From: JAFGSZ01 sp964492185
GTDB lineage: Bacteria > Bacteroidota > Bacteroidia > Bacteroidales > UBA10428
DNA: 15,242 nucleotides
Direction of reading: 5' to 3'
NCBI GenBank assembly: GCA_964492185.1
Contig: CAZBJH010000083.1
Span: 1-15,242 of the forward strand
Shown: positions 7,654-14,744 of the stretch, piece by piece
Layout of the letters: each line of letters begins with the position of its first letter
How positions within the stretch are numbered: position 1 is the first letter of the stretch
Program-made: the position numbers and the translations under genes
Notes under the pieces: generated by a model
What the model saw: the letters and a program-made list of their open reading frames with translations, nothing else
Databases searched by the model: none
What the model was told of the DNA's origin: nothing

Positions 7654-9135
7654 CTATCGATCAGCGATTATTATTTCCTTTTTCTCAAATGTATTGTATT
7701 CATACATAAAAGCATTGTAAAACATTTGTGCGATAATCTTTGACCCCTTCGGATTAAAATGCACAAAATCCTTTCCTGCCAGGGGAGGATTGGCAAACAC
7801 CCAGCTGGGCATTGAATTTTTACCTCCCATTGCTGAATACGTATCCCAATAAGCAGTTCCTGCTTTGAACGAGGCATTCTTTAATGCATCCCGCACATCC
7901 TCGAGGTTCGGATAAGTCACATAGCGGCTTTTCTCTTTCATCGACATATCCGCTAAACCTATTACAATAATTGAAACCCCGGGCAATGTCTTCTTAAGGA
8001 CTTCCAACTGCCTGTAAAACAACCTTTCGTAATACCCGTAATCATCGACAATATGAGGTACCACATTCCCGCCGAACTGCAACAGAAGTAACTTAACATT
8101 AAGCTCTTTATACATCTCTCCCAGCAATTTCCTGTCCATGCCGGAAAAAATAAGCCCCGAACTGCCGCGCATTGCAATATTATCAACAGCTATACCTTTC
8201 TCCGCATCAAGGGCTATACCATAAATATCGGGGCTGCATCTTCCGCTGAACCTTAACTTTAATGAATTCTGCGGTTCGCTAAAAACCCACTTTATAACTT
8301 TCAAAGAATTGGCCACCGGGAATATCTCGGCATCAACCAGCTTTTCTCCCTGGTATACTTCATTCATAAAAGGTTCCCTGTTATGGGAATAAAACACTTT
8401 TACCCGGCTGAATTTACGTGTATTGGCATACGAGAAAGCCGACGGATCAAAAGAAACCCAGGCTTCATAGCTGCCTTCTTCAGAGTATACTGTATCCTCT
8501 TCATTTGGTGAAAACCTGCAAAAGCCAGCCAGTGCCCCGTACCGGCCGTGAGAAAGGGTAGTGTCCTTTTCGCCGTATGCTGTATAGCGGTACCAGTTGG
8601 GGGAATTCTCCTGCTTTATGGAAAAGCTGAAATCATATACCTGTTCGGCAGGTACCAGTCCTACCCCGTATCCTCCAAAACGTCTTTGTAAGCGGTTTCT
8701 GATGTATGAAGTGATCCTGTCACCTTCGATCTGTGAATCACCGTAATGCAATATTCTTATTAGTTCACCCGAATTCTCAAGATCATGCATTGCCCTGAAA
8801 ACCGGAAATAATGCTGACCTGTCATTACCGGGAAACTCAATTTTTGATATACTTTTTCTCAGACTGTCTGCATTAGCCCTAATGGTATCGAAATATCGCG
8901 GGTTTTCTTCCGTGAGCCCGGATAATAATGTATCGGTCATAAGCTCATTCCTTTCTATAATGCCGGTAATATCAGCATACTCGATCCTGTTCCTGTTAAA
9001 AATATCCTCCGCCGTGAAAAAACGTAATTGCAGCTTTTCCGATACTTTAACCCCGCCTTCAGGAAAGTAAAGGGCAAGGGCAAACAACAGCAGGTAAACC
9101 GACAAGAAAAACAACAATATCCTGATGGGCTTCAT
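7654..9135 (-). CDS. Membrane-anchored or secreted SGNH/GDSL-type protein (first paralog)
   Basis: A 493-residue protein. Its N-terminus (MKPIRILLFFLSVYLLLFALALYF) is a signal peptide or, since no clear cleavage site follows, an inner-membrane anchor facing the periplasm. A mostly polar helical stretch reaches to about residue 110. The SGNH fold follows: block I LHYGDSQIEGD with S134, block II around IAMRGSSG, block III QFGGN with N357 (GGN rather than GTND), and block V KDFVHFN with D456 and H459. About 223 residues lie between S134 and N357, which again implies an inserted domain, as in Ape1-like proteins. The closing part (YWDTYSAMGG, HFNPKG) aligns by eye with the next gene, so the two are a tandem duplication that has diverged. 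It lies 41 bases after the lytic transglycosylase and 21 bases before its paralog. A role in acetyl transfer to, or removal from, a cell-wall glycan is inferred. Confidence 0.8.
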   Translation of the reverse strand: MKPIRILLFFLSVYLLLFALALYFPEGGVKVSEKLQLRFFTAEDIFNRNRIEYADITGIIERNELMTDTLLSGLTEENPRYFDTIRANADSLRKSISKIEFPGNDRSALFPVFRAMHDLENSGELIRILHYGDSQIEGDRITSYIRNRLQRRFGGYGVGLVPAEQVYDFSFSIKQENSPNWYRYTAYGEKDTTLSHGRYGALAGFCRFSPNEEDTVYSEEGSYEAWVSFDPSAFSYANTRKFSRVKVFYSHNREPFMNEVYQGEKLVDAEIFPVANSLKVIKWVFSEPQNSLKLRFSGRCSPDIYGIALDAEKGIAVDNIAMRGSSGLIFSGMDRKLLGEMYKELNVKLLLLQFGGNVVPHIVDDYGYYERLFYRQLEVLKKTLPGVSIIVIGLADMSMKEKSRYVTYPNLEDVRDALKNASFKAGTAYWDTYSAMGGKNSMPSWVFANPPLAGKDFVHFNPKGSKIIAQMFYNAFMYEYNTFEKKEIIIADR

Positions 9136-9176
9136 CCTAATCTGTATTATTCATGCACCAGGCTTGGGGCATTCCT

Positions 9177-10769
9177 TTAGCTTTTGGGTTTGATCTTAAT
9201 TCTCTGCCCGGGCTTGATCGATCCTGCATTTCTGATATTATTCAAACGCATAATATCACTATCCGTGACTCCGTGGTATTCTTTTGCAATTTCCCACAAA
9301 GTATCACCCGAACGCACCGTATAATAAATAAACTGACCATCATCCGGTATGGATGATATATTTCCGGTATTGGCGGATGCAGTAACCGTTTTACCGATCA
9401 TAGCCTGTTTTTGGGCAAAAGTCATGTTATTTACCTTCCTGTATTTCTCAGCGCTGCTTTTAGGTACATATACGACAAGCCTCTGTCCTGACCGGATAAG
9501 ATTTCTGTGGATATTATTCCAGTACCTCAGCCTGGAAACACCTACATTATACCACATAGATATAAATCCCAGGTTGTCTCCTGATTTCACCGTGTAATAA
9601 AGTTTTTCGTATTTATCTTCAGGCGGAGGGACAAAATAGGCGGACGAACTGCGGACGGCAGGCTTTGCAACTATCTTATCAGTATTAAAATAAGCCGAAT
9701 CATTATAGGCATAAATGGAATCCTCCATAGCAATAAAACCGGCCGTATATTCAACAGGTATTTTCAGTGAATAAGCTTCCTTATAAGCGGGGATAATATC
9801 ATGACGGTACTGGGGATTCATATCCCGAAGCAGTTCCAGCGGCATACCCAGCACTTCGGAGACCTGCTCCAGGTGTAGCTTTTGATTCACCATAATGGTA
9901 TCATTTGCAAGTGGCAGATCAATATCCCTGGGCTTAAGATTATGTTCCTTATAATAATGCATGACATATGTTGCCGCGATGAATGCAGGGACATGGCCAC
10001 GGGTTTCGCGGGGCAGGTAATAATAGATATCCCAGTAATTGGTTTTCCCCCCGGAACGTCTTATGGCTTTATTAACATTCCCGGGACCGCAATTGTATGC
10101 AGCAATAACAAGGATCCAGTCATTATATATTGAATACAGGTCCCGCACGAACCTGGCAGCCGCGTCAGTTGATTTTATAGGATCCCTGCGTTCATCAACC
10201 AAAGAATTTATCTGCAGGCCGTATATTTTTCCGGTGCCGTACATGAACTGCCACAAGCCAACAGCGCGTGCCCTGGAATATGCCCTGGGATTGAGTGCTG
10301 ATTCAATTATCGACATGTACTTCATCTCATTTGGCACATCATAATAATCAAAGACCTGATCAAAGACCGGAAAATAATAGTCAGCAAGACCAAGCATTAC
10401 TTCAACTGATTCCCTTCTTTTTTTTGTATAAACATCAATGTAATTCCTTACTATCCTGTTATATGAAAGATTAACAACCGTGGGAATACCGGCTATTCGT
10501 TCGATATAAACCGAATCGGGGAAATCAGGTACAGTACTGTCTTTTTCATACCGGTTATAATCCGTATCCTTCTCCAGTGCCTTACTGATATAATATAAGT
10601 TTAATAAACTGTCCAGATTACTCTCGAGGTTAGTCGTCACTTCTTCTTCCATATATATCCCGTCGAAACGGGCAGTATCACCCGGAGTTTTATTGTTTCC
10701 CGCTATTGTATGAAGAAATCCTGACAACATCAAAGCTGCCGGAAATAATACTGAAATTGCTTGTCTCAT
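9177..10769 (-). CDS. mltD: MltD-like membrane-bound lytic transglycosylase with two LysM domains
   Basis: A 530-residue exported murein hydrolase. Lytic transglycosylases cleave the MurNAc-GlcNAc bond with formation of 1,6-anhydroMurNAc. The N-terminal 23 residues are a signal peptide ending near TIAG. The SLT catalytic domain covers about residues 130-270: MSIIESALNPRAYSRARAVG carries the catalytic Glu at residue 156, and GLWQFM and AAYNCGPGNV are typical family motifs. Two LysM peptidoglycan-binding modules follow, at about 390-437 (YYTVKSGDNLGF) and 482-528 (YYTVRSGDTLWEIA). Unlike E. coli MltD, I see no lipobox cysteine, so the protein may be periplasmic rather than lipid-anchored. It has its own promoter 64 bases upstream and seems to head an operon with the two SGNH genes and the MBOAT gene. 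O-acetylated MurNAc is known to block this enzyme class, which gives that gene order a functional meaning. Confidence 0.92.
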   Translation of the reverse strand: MRQAISVLFPAALMLSGFLHTIAGNNKTPGDTARFDGIYMEEEVTTNLESNLDSLLNLYYISKALEKDTDYNRYEKDSTVPDFPDSVYIERIAGIPTVVNLSYNRIVRNYIDVYTKKRRESVEVMLGLADYYFPVFDQVFDYYDVPNEMKYMSIIESALNPRAYSRARAVGLWQFMYGTGKIYGLQINSLVDERRDPIKSTDAAARFVRDLYSIYNDWILVIAAYNCGPGNVNKAIRRSGGKTNYWDIYYYLPRETRGHVPAFIAATYVMHYYKEHNLKPRDIDLPLANDTIMVNQKLHLEQVSEVLGMPLELLRDMNPQYRHDIIPAYKEAYSLKIPVEYTAGFIAMEDSIYAYNDSAYFNTDKIVAKPAVRSSSAYFVPPPEDKYEKLYYTVKSGDNLGFISMWYNVGVSRLRYWNNIHRNLIRSGQRLVVYVPKSSAEKYRKVNNMTFAQKQAMIGKTVTASANTGNISSIPDDGQFIYYTVRSGDTLWEIAKEYHGVTDSDIMRLNNIRNAGSIKPGQRIKIKPKS

Positions 10770-10832
10770 AATTTGCCCGAATTAAAAAAACAGAAGGCTT
10801 AGTATTGCCTGTAAATACCTTGTACGGAAAAG

Positions 10833-10865
10833 CAAATATATTGTTTTAATTCTTCCTTACACAAA
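10833..10865 (-). promoter_or_regulatory. Bacteroidota-type promoter of the mltD operon
   Basis: Read on the minus strand, TATATTTG (10840-10833) matches the -7 consensus TAnnTTTG exactly. TTTG (10865-10862) sits 21 bases upstream as the -33 element, within the usual spacing for this phylum. Transcription would start near 10826, giving a leader of about 57 bases before the ATG at 10769. The 155-base gap it occupies also separates mltD from the DUF5683 gene, so mltD need not depend on parAB transcription. Confidence 0.68.
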
Positions 10866-10924
10866 TAGGATTTTTTCTTTTTTAACATATCGGAAGTATT
10901 TGGAAGTTGGTGCCGGTATAAAAG

Positions 10925-11665
10925 TTAAAAACGAAAGCTCAGCCTGATCCCGGGAACAGACCTGTCAAATCCCCGGTTTGCATATAATGGTGAATTGATA
11001 AGTGCCGGATCCATACGCATGCTCAGGTCGGGTGATACATCATAATAAAAAAAATGGGCATCTACCATGGCATCTATGACATTCAGGGCATAAACACCAA
11101 TAACACCCAAAAATGTCAGATCCCGGTTCCGCCGGACGCCATCCCTGGCATTTACCAACTGTTCACGTGAGTACCTTTCATATCGGGGATCCCTTTCTTC
11201 ACTATTATCAATTGCATCTATTTCACTTTTGTAAGTGTAATATAAGGTATTCCAGTGATCGAAAAAATAATAAAATGTACTGCCTGCCGCGTATATAATC
11301 GGCACTTTCCAGTATTTACGGTTATATACCTGTCCCAGGCCCGGAACCACTGCAGAACAGATCCATGCCGTACGTGGAGAATGTTTCTTCATCCTGCCCG
11401 TATCAACCTGTTCGACAATATCGCCGGTTACATCAATATTCATCTCCCCAGAAACAGCAGACCGCTCAAGGGTATCAATGCCTGCAGGAACATCCTCCTG
11501 TACAAGTGTATCTGCATGTTTAATGGTATCGTTGAATATAAGTGTGTCGGTACGTGTATGTGTGTCGGTACGTGATAAAGTATCCTGTCCATTCACAGGC
11601 CGGGTAATAACAAATAAAGCACCCGCGAGGATGCTCCCTAATAGTATGAATACCCTTAATTTCAA
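10925..11665 (-). CDS. DUF5683 membrane protein, parAB-linked, TTG start
   Basis: A 246-residue protein of the DUF5683 family, which in Bacteroidota is commonly encoded directly after parB; its biochemical role is not established. Residues 1-26 are a signal-like segment ending PVNG before Q27. A low-complexity Asp/Thr-rich stretch (about 27-65, repeated DTL and TDT) follows. The conserved core begins near TAWICSAVVPGLGQVYNRKY, with PGLGQVYN at 108-115, and contains membrane-prone segments around IIYAAGSTFYYFF and VIDAMVDAHFFYY. The start is a TTG at 11663-11665, preceded by AAGGAAG; no ATG or GTG in frame keeps the signal segment. The gene lies 27 bases after parB and is probably transcribed with it. 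Family assignment is good; export and topology are predictions from hydrophobicity. Confidence 0.83.
   Translation of the reverse strand: MKLRVFILLGSILAGALFVITRPVNGQDTLSRTDTHTRTDTLIFNDTIKHADTLVQEDVPAGIDTLERSAVSGEMNIDVTGDIVEQVDTGRMKKHSPRTAWICSAVVPGLGQVYNRKYWKVPIIYAAGSTFYYFFDHWNTLYYTYKSEIDAIDNSEERDPRYERYSREQLVNARDGVRRNRDLTFLGVIGVYALNVIDAMVDAHFFYYDVSPDLSMRMDPALINSPLYANRGFDRSVPGIRLSFRF
11543..11574 (-). repeat. In-frame 14-base direct repeat in the DUF5683 gene
   Basis: TGTGTCGGTACGTG occurs at 11543-11556 and again at 11561-11574. The period is 18 bases, so each copy adds six residues to the Asp/Thr-rich linker (RTDTHT then RTDTL). It looks like a recent slippage or duplication product in a low-complexity linker; a regulatory role is not suggested. 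Confidence 0.7.
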
Positions 11666-11692
11666 TACTTCCTTAATTTCTGCAATGATTAG

Positions 11693-12574
11693 TTACGTGT
11701 TTAGTTTATCCAGAACACCAATGATCCGTTCCAGTTCATCATCAGATTTGAAAGGTATAACGATCCTGCCATCACCATTATTGTTCCGCTTAAACTCAAT
11801 TTTTGTTTCAAAAACCTTTTCGAGATGCGTCTTAAGTTCATTATATGCCTTTGATTGTTCAGCCGGGGGTGTTGCTTTTTCAGTGTCCTCTTGTTCTTCC
11901 CGGCTTAACTTTCTAACCAGGTCTTCCACCTTTCGCACCGATAAATCGTCTTTAATTATCTTATTAAAGATCTTTAGTTGTTGCTTCGGATCTTCAATGC
12001 TTATAATGGAACGGGCATGGCCCATGGATAATTTCCTGTCACGCAATCCCAACTGTACTTCAGCCGGCAGCTTCAATAAACGAAGATAATTGGCAACAGT
12101 AGCTCTTTTCTTTCCCACCCTCTGGCTTAACACTTCCTGGGTAAGATTACATTCATCAAGAAGCCGCTGATAGCTGATTGCTACCTCTATAGCATCGAGA
12201 TCTTCCCTTTGAATATTCTCAACCAGGGACATTTCAAGCATGTCCTGGTCGTTTGCTGACCGGATATAGGCAGGTACGGTTTTAAAACCTGCTAGTATTA
12301 CAGCCTTCAATCTTCGTTCACCGGTAATCAACTGGTAGGTGCCGTCTCCTTTATCCCTAACGGTTATCGGCTGAATGATCCCTATCTCTTTTATCGACAT
12401 GGCCAGTTCTTCCAGGGCTTCCTGGTCAAATTTTGTCCTGGGCTGAAAAGGATTGGCCTCGATCTGTTCAACCGCTACTTCGTTCACACCGCTTATGCTG
12501 TCGGTAACCAGTCTGGGTTCTTCCGATTCGATCAAAGCACCCAACCCTCTGCCCAATGCATTCTTTTTCGCCAT
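11693..12574 (-). CDS. parB: Chromosome-partitioning protein ParB (Spo0J/Noc family)
   Basis: A 293-residue ParB, the usual length for chromosomal ParB. It loads on parS sites and spreads as a CTP-dependent clamp to organise the origin region with ParA. The opening KKNALGRGLGALI is the typical ParA-interacting N-terminal helix. The CTP-binding ParB/Srx domain follows: NPFQPR at 41-46, GIIQPITVR at 65-73 and GERRLKA at 85-91 (usually GERRxRA). MSLVENIQREDL lies at 115-126, and the parS-recognition helix-turn-helix at about 143-170 (LTQEVLSQRVGKKRATVANYLRLLKLP region). MGHAR at 184-188 and a C-terminal dimerisation segment (about 245-293) complete it. The gene starts six bases after parA ends, with no obvious ribosome site, consistent with coupled expression. 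I found no convincing parS palindrome in the window. Confidence 0.97.
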   Translation of the reverse strand: MAKKNALGRGLGALIESEEPRLVTDSISGVNEVAVEQIEANPFQPRTKFDQEALEELAMSIKEIGIIQPITVRDKGDGTYQLITGERRLKAVILAGFKTVPAYIRSANDQDMLEMSLVENIQREDLDAIEVAISYQRLLDECNLTQEVLSQRVGKKRATVANYLRLLKLPAEVQLGLRDRKLSMGHARSIISIEDPKQQLKIFNKIIKDDLSVRKVEDLVRKLSREEQEDTEKATPPAEQSKAYNELKTHLEKVFETKIEFKRNNNGDGRIVIPFKSDDELERIIGVLDKLNT

Positions 12575-12580
12575 TTTGAT

Positions 12581-13381
12581 TTATTCTATAATTTTATCTT
12601 CGTTCTTTATTCGCGTTTTGTCATTATTTTGCAATAACTCACGTGCAAGGTTAAGATAATTCACTGCTCCTCTTGAATCAGCATCATACATTACAACCGG
12701 TTTACCGAAACTCGGTGATTCACTGAGTTTGATATTGCGCTGAACAATGGTTTCAAAAACCATCTGCTGGAAATGTTTACGTACTTCTTCCACAACCTGG
12801 TTGGATAATCGTAAACGTGCGTCATACATGGTAAGAACAAATCCTTCAATCTCAAGATCGGGATTCAACCGTCCCTGAATGATCTTTATGGTATTTAACA
12901 ATTTGCCCAGTCCTTCAAGTGCAAAATACTCGCATTGTACTGGTATCATAACCGAATCAGCAGCAGTAAGGGCATTTACCGTTATCAGTCCAAGTGAAGG
13001 AGAACAGTCTATGAACACATAATCATATGAATTGTCAATCTTCTCCACTACCTGCTTCAGCATTTTTTCCCTGTTGGGCATATTCAACATTTCAATTTCA
13101 GCACCTACCAGATCAATATTTGAAGGGATAACATCCAAACCCTCGGTTTCACTTTTCATGATGATGTCGTTCGGATTTATATCATCGATAAGGCATTCGT
13201 AAATACTTGTTTTAATGTTACGTACATCAAACCCCAGTCCTGACGTTGCATTTGCCTGGGGATCTGCATCGATCAATAAGACTTTTTTCTCAAGCACAGC
13301 CAGACTGGCAGCAAGATTAATTGCTGTTGTTGTTTTTCCAACTCCGCCTTTTTGATTTGCCAGTGCAATAATTTTACCCAT
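12581..13381 (-). CDS. parA: Chromosome-partitioning ATPase ParA (Soj family)
   Basis: A 266-residue P-loop ATPase that binds DNA nonspecifically as an ATP dimer and is released by ParB, so moving or positioning origin regions. The deviant Walker A box KGGVGKTTT occupies 11-19, with signature K11 and K16. The A' box LLIDADPQANAT is at 35-46 (D40) and Walker B YVFIDCSPSLG at 121-131 (D125). The length and lack of an N-terminal helix-turn-helix make it a chromosomal (type Ib-like) ParA rather than a type Ia plasmid ParA. It is the first gene of the parA-parB-DUF5683 run. Upstream lies the structured 234-base gap described separately; a -7-like TATTTTTG lies 69 bases before the ATG. Confidence 0.97.
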   Translation of the reverse strand: MGKIIALANQKGGVGKTTTAINLAASLAVLEKKVLLIDADPQANATSGLGFDVRNIKTSIYECLIDDINPNDIIMKSETEGLDVIPSNIDLVGAEIEMLNMPNREKMLKQVVEKIDNSYDYVFIDCSPSLGLITVNALTAADSVMIPVQCEYFALEGLGKLLNTIKIIQGRLNPDLEIEGFVLTMYDARLRLSNQVVEEVRKHFQQMVFETIVQRNIKLSESPSFGKPVVMYDADSRGAVNYLNLARELLQNNDKTRIKNEDKIIE

Positions 13382-13449
13382 TTAACTGTATTTATTTTTT
13401 GGTATGTTGACAGTACAATTATACGGTTTTTTTTAGTTTTTATGTGCCC

Positions 13450-13457
13450 CAAAAATA
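13450..13457 (-). promoter_or_regulatory. Possible -7 element of the parAB promoter
   Basis: On the minus strand, TATTTTTG (13457-13450) matches TAnnTTTG. It lies 69 bases before the parA ATG, much like the mltD promoter distance. No TTG -33 element is found at 17-23 bases upstream; that place is held by the CCGGG inverted repeat, so the promoter is only tentative and may need an activator. Confidence 0.42.
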
Positions 13458-13472
13458 GTATTTAATGGCTCG

Positions 13473-13491
13473 CCGGGATTTTAATGCCCGG
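13473..13491. promoter_or_regulatory. GC-rich inverted repeat, possible operator for parAB
   Basis: CCGGG (13473-13477) and CCCGG (13487-13491) are perfect inverted arms nine bases apart, in an otherwise AT-rich gap. An extra AT/AT pair with a bulged G could extend the stem. It covers the place expected for the -33 element of the tentative parA promoter, so a binding site for a regulator is plausible. No T-run follows on the minus strand, so it is unlikely to end the cyclase transcript. Confidence 0.35.
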
Positions 13492-13496
13492 ATTCT

Positions 13497-13606
13497 TTTG
13501 TGAACAATATGCAGGCATTTTTTAACAGATTATGAACACGAAATTAACAGTTTTTGTTAATTGTGTCGCTGACAGATTCTTTGTTAAAAACCAAATTGTT
13601 CATAAA
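13497..13606. promoter_or_regulatory. Nested imperfect palindrome between the cyclase gene and parA
   Basis: Three inverted pairs share nearly one centre, at about 13552. The outer arms TTTGTGAACAAT (13497-13508) and ATTGTTCATAAA (13595-13606) pair with one G/T. The middle arms TTTTTAACA (13519-13527) and TGTTAAAAA (13582-13590) are perfect. The inner arms AATTAACA (13542-13549) and TGTTAATT (13555-13562) enclose GTTTT, with a further ACAC/GTGT pair beyond a two-base bulge. TTATGAACA occurs at 13530-13538, inverted at 13597-13605, and as TTGTGAACA at 13498-13506. It could fold as RNA after the cyclase stop (13616), extrude in DNA, or bind a protein. Function is unknown. Confidence 0.55.
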
Positions 13607-13615
13607 TAAATAATA

Positions 13616-14716
13616 TCATTCAAGTATTTTAATTTCATACAATACGGGCCAATACTTGCCGGTAACATAAAAATTACCGCTGGACGGGTTATAGGCTATC
13701 CCGTTTAAAACATAATCCATATCTCCAATAAACTCCTTAGGCATAAGCTTTGAAAGATCCAGTTCGCCAAGCACTTTACCCGTATCAGGATCAATCATAA
13801 CAATGCGGGTCTTGCCATATACATTTGCATAGATCTTGTTATTAACGTATTCCAGCTCATTCAAATGATTAACCATACCTTTATTGTCAAACACCTCAAT
13901 TTCATCAACCTGTGTAAGATATGCCGGATCAAGCAGGTATATCCTCGAAGAACCGTCACTCATGATCAGATGCTCGTCATCTGATGTCAGGCCCCAGCCT
14001 TCATTCACCTGCAGGTCAAACTGCCGTACCAGATCAAGATTATCCTTATTATAAACAAAACCGACACGGGCATGATATGTCAGTTGGTATATCTTATCAT
14101 CAAATAAAGTAATGCCTTCCCCGAAAAAACGCTTATCAAGATCATGCTTTTTAACAGCTTGTCCGCTTGCAATATCCACTTTCCTGACAGAAGATTTCCC
14201 ACGCTGTCCGGTACTTTCGTATAAAAAACCGCCCTCATAAAGTAAGCCCTGTACATAAGCGTTTTCATCGTGAGGAAAACTATTGACAACTTCATATTCA
14301 TACTTCACCGGTGTTATATCCGACAATACTGTAAAATTTGCATTATGCTGATCTGCCAGTGAATCATTATAAAAAACCTTTGCCCGAAAAACATGCTGTC
14401 CCACACGGGTACCCTCAGAATCCCAGTGAAAAAATTTGCCTTCCATGGTGCTGATCTTCTTTCCCCTCAGGTAATAACACACTGAATCTATGCTTACCTC
14501 CTTATCCGCTGATGAAATTTCAAATTCTATCTGCTCACCTGCATAAAATACAGCATCTCGTTCGGGCCGGACAAGTATGGTTTGATCTTTTTGATGCCTG
14601 ACAAAAGATCCCGGTAATTTTTTATCCTTTTTATCCGGTCTGTCACATGAACCGGAAGAGAAAACAAGCAAGGAAAAAAGTACAACAGAAAAAAAACATG
14701 TCTTTCGCGTGATCAT
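13616..14716 (-). CDS. Glutaminyl-peptide cyclotransferase, lipoprotein
   Basis: This enzyme converts N-terminal glutamine of exported proteins into pyroglutamate. The region from about 145 to 375 (numbered from the longest start at 14743) matches the beta-propeller glutamine cyclotransferase family. The evidence is FPHDENAYVQGLLYEGGFL, YESTGQRGKSSVRKVD, FFGEGITLFDDKIYQLTY, GWGLTSDDEHLIMSDGS, LNELEYVNNKIYANV and NGIAYNPSSGNFYVTGKYWP, in order. A domain of about 95 residues before it (about 50-142) looks like an Ig-like beta-sandwich. I prefer the third in-frame ATG (14716), because MITRKTCFFSVVLFSLLVFSSGSC is then a compact lipoprotein signal with a charged N-terminus and the lipidated cysteine at its end. 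The ATG at 14743, one base after the upstream stop, is the alternative and would favour translational coupling. It probably forms a two-gene unit with the hydrolase upstream and likely acts on the exported Q-starting proteins found in this window. Confidence 0.88.
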   Translation of the reverse strand: MITRKTCFFSVVLFSLLVFSSGSCDRPDKKDKKLPGSFVRHQKDQTILVRPERDAVFYAGEQIEFEISSADKEVSIDSVCYYLRGKKISTMEGKFFHWDSEGTRVGQHVFRAKVFYNDSLADQHNANFTVLSDITPVKYEYEVVNSFPHDENAYVQGLLYEGGFLYESTGQRGKSSVRKVDIASGQAVKKHDLDKRFFGEGITLFDDKIYQLTYHARVGFVYNKDNLDLVRQFDLQVNEGWGLTSDDEHLIMSDGSSRIYLLDPAYLTQVDEIEVFDNKGMVNHLNELEYVNNKIYANVYGKTRIVMIDPDTGKVLGELDLSKLMPKEFIGDMDYVLNGIAYNPSSGNFYVTGKYWPVLYEIKILE

Positions 14717-14744
14717 ATATAAAAAAAATACCATCTGCAGCATA

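Noticed and set aside
11164..11169. CACGTG core as a parS centre inside the DUF5683 gene
   Set aside because: The flanks (CTGTT and AGTAC) do not match the TGTTT/AAACA arms of the usual parS and are not symmetric, so it is probably a chance hexamer in coding sequence.
11478..12089. 203-codon open frame on the plus strand opposite DUF5683 and parB
   Set aside because: It is antisense to two well-supported genes. Its product is Ser-rich low-complexity with no family features.
12640..12645. CACGTG core near the end of parA as a parS site
   Set aside because: The flanking bases are neither palindromic nor close to the parS consensus.
13382..13615. A CRISPR-like or tRNA-like element in the parA upstream gap
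   Set aside because: The repeats are inverted and nested rather than evenly spaced, and no cloverleaf or CCA-type end could be made.
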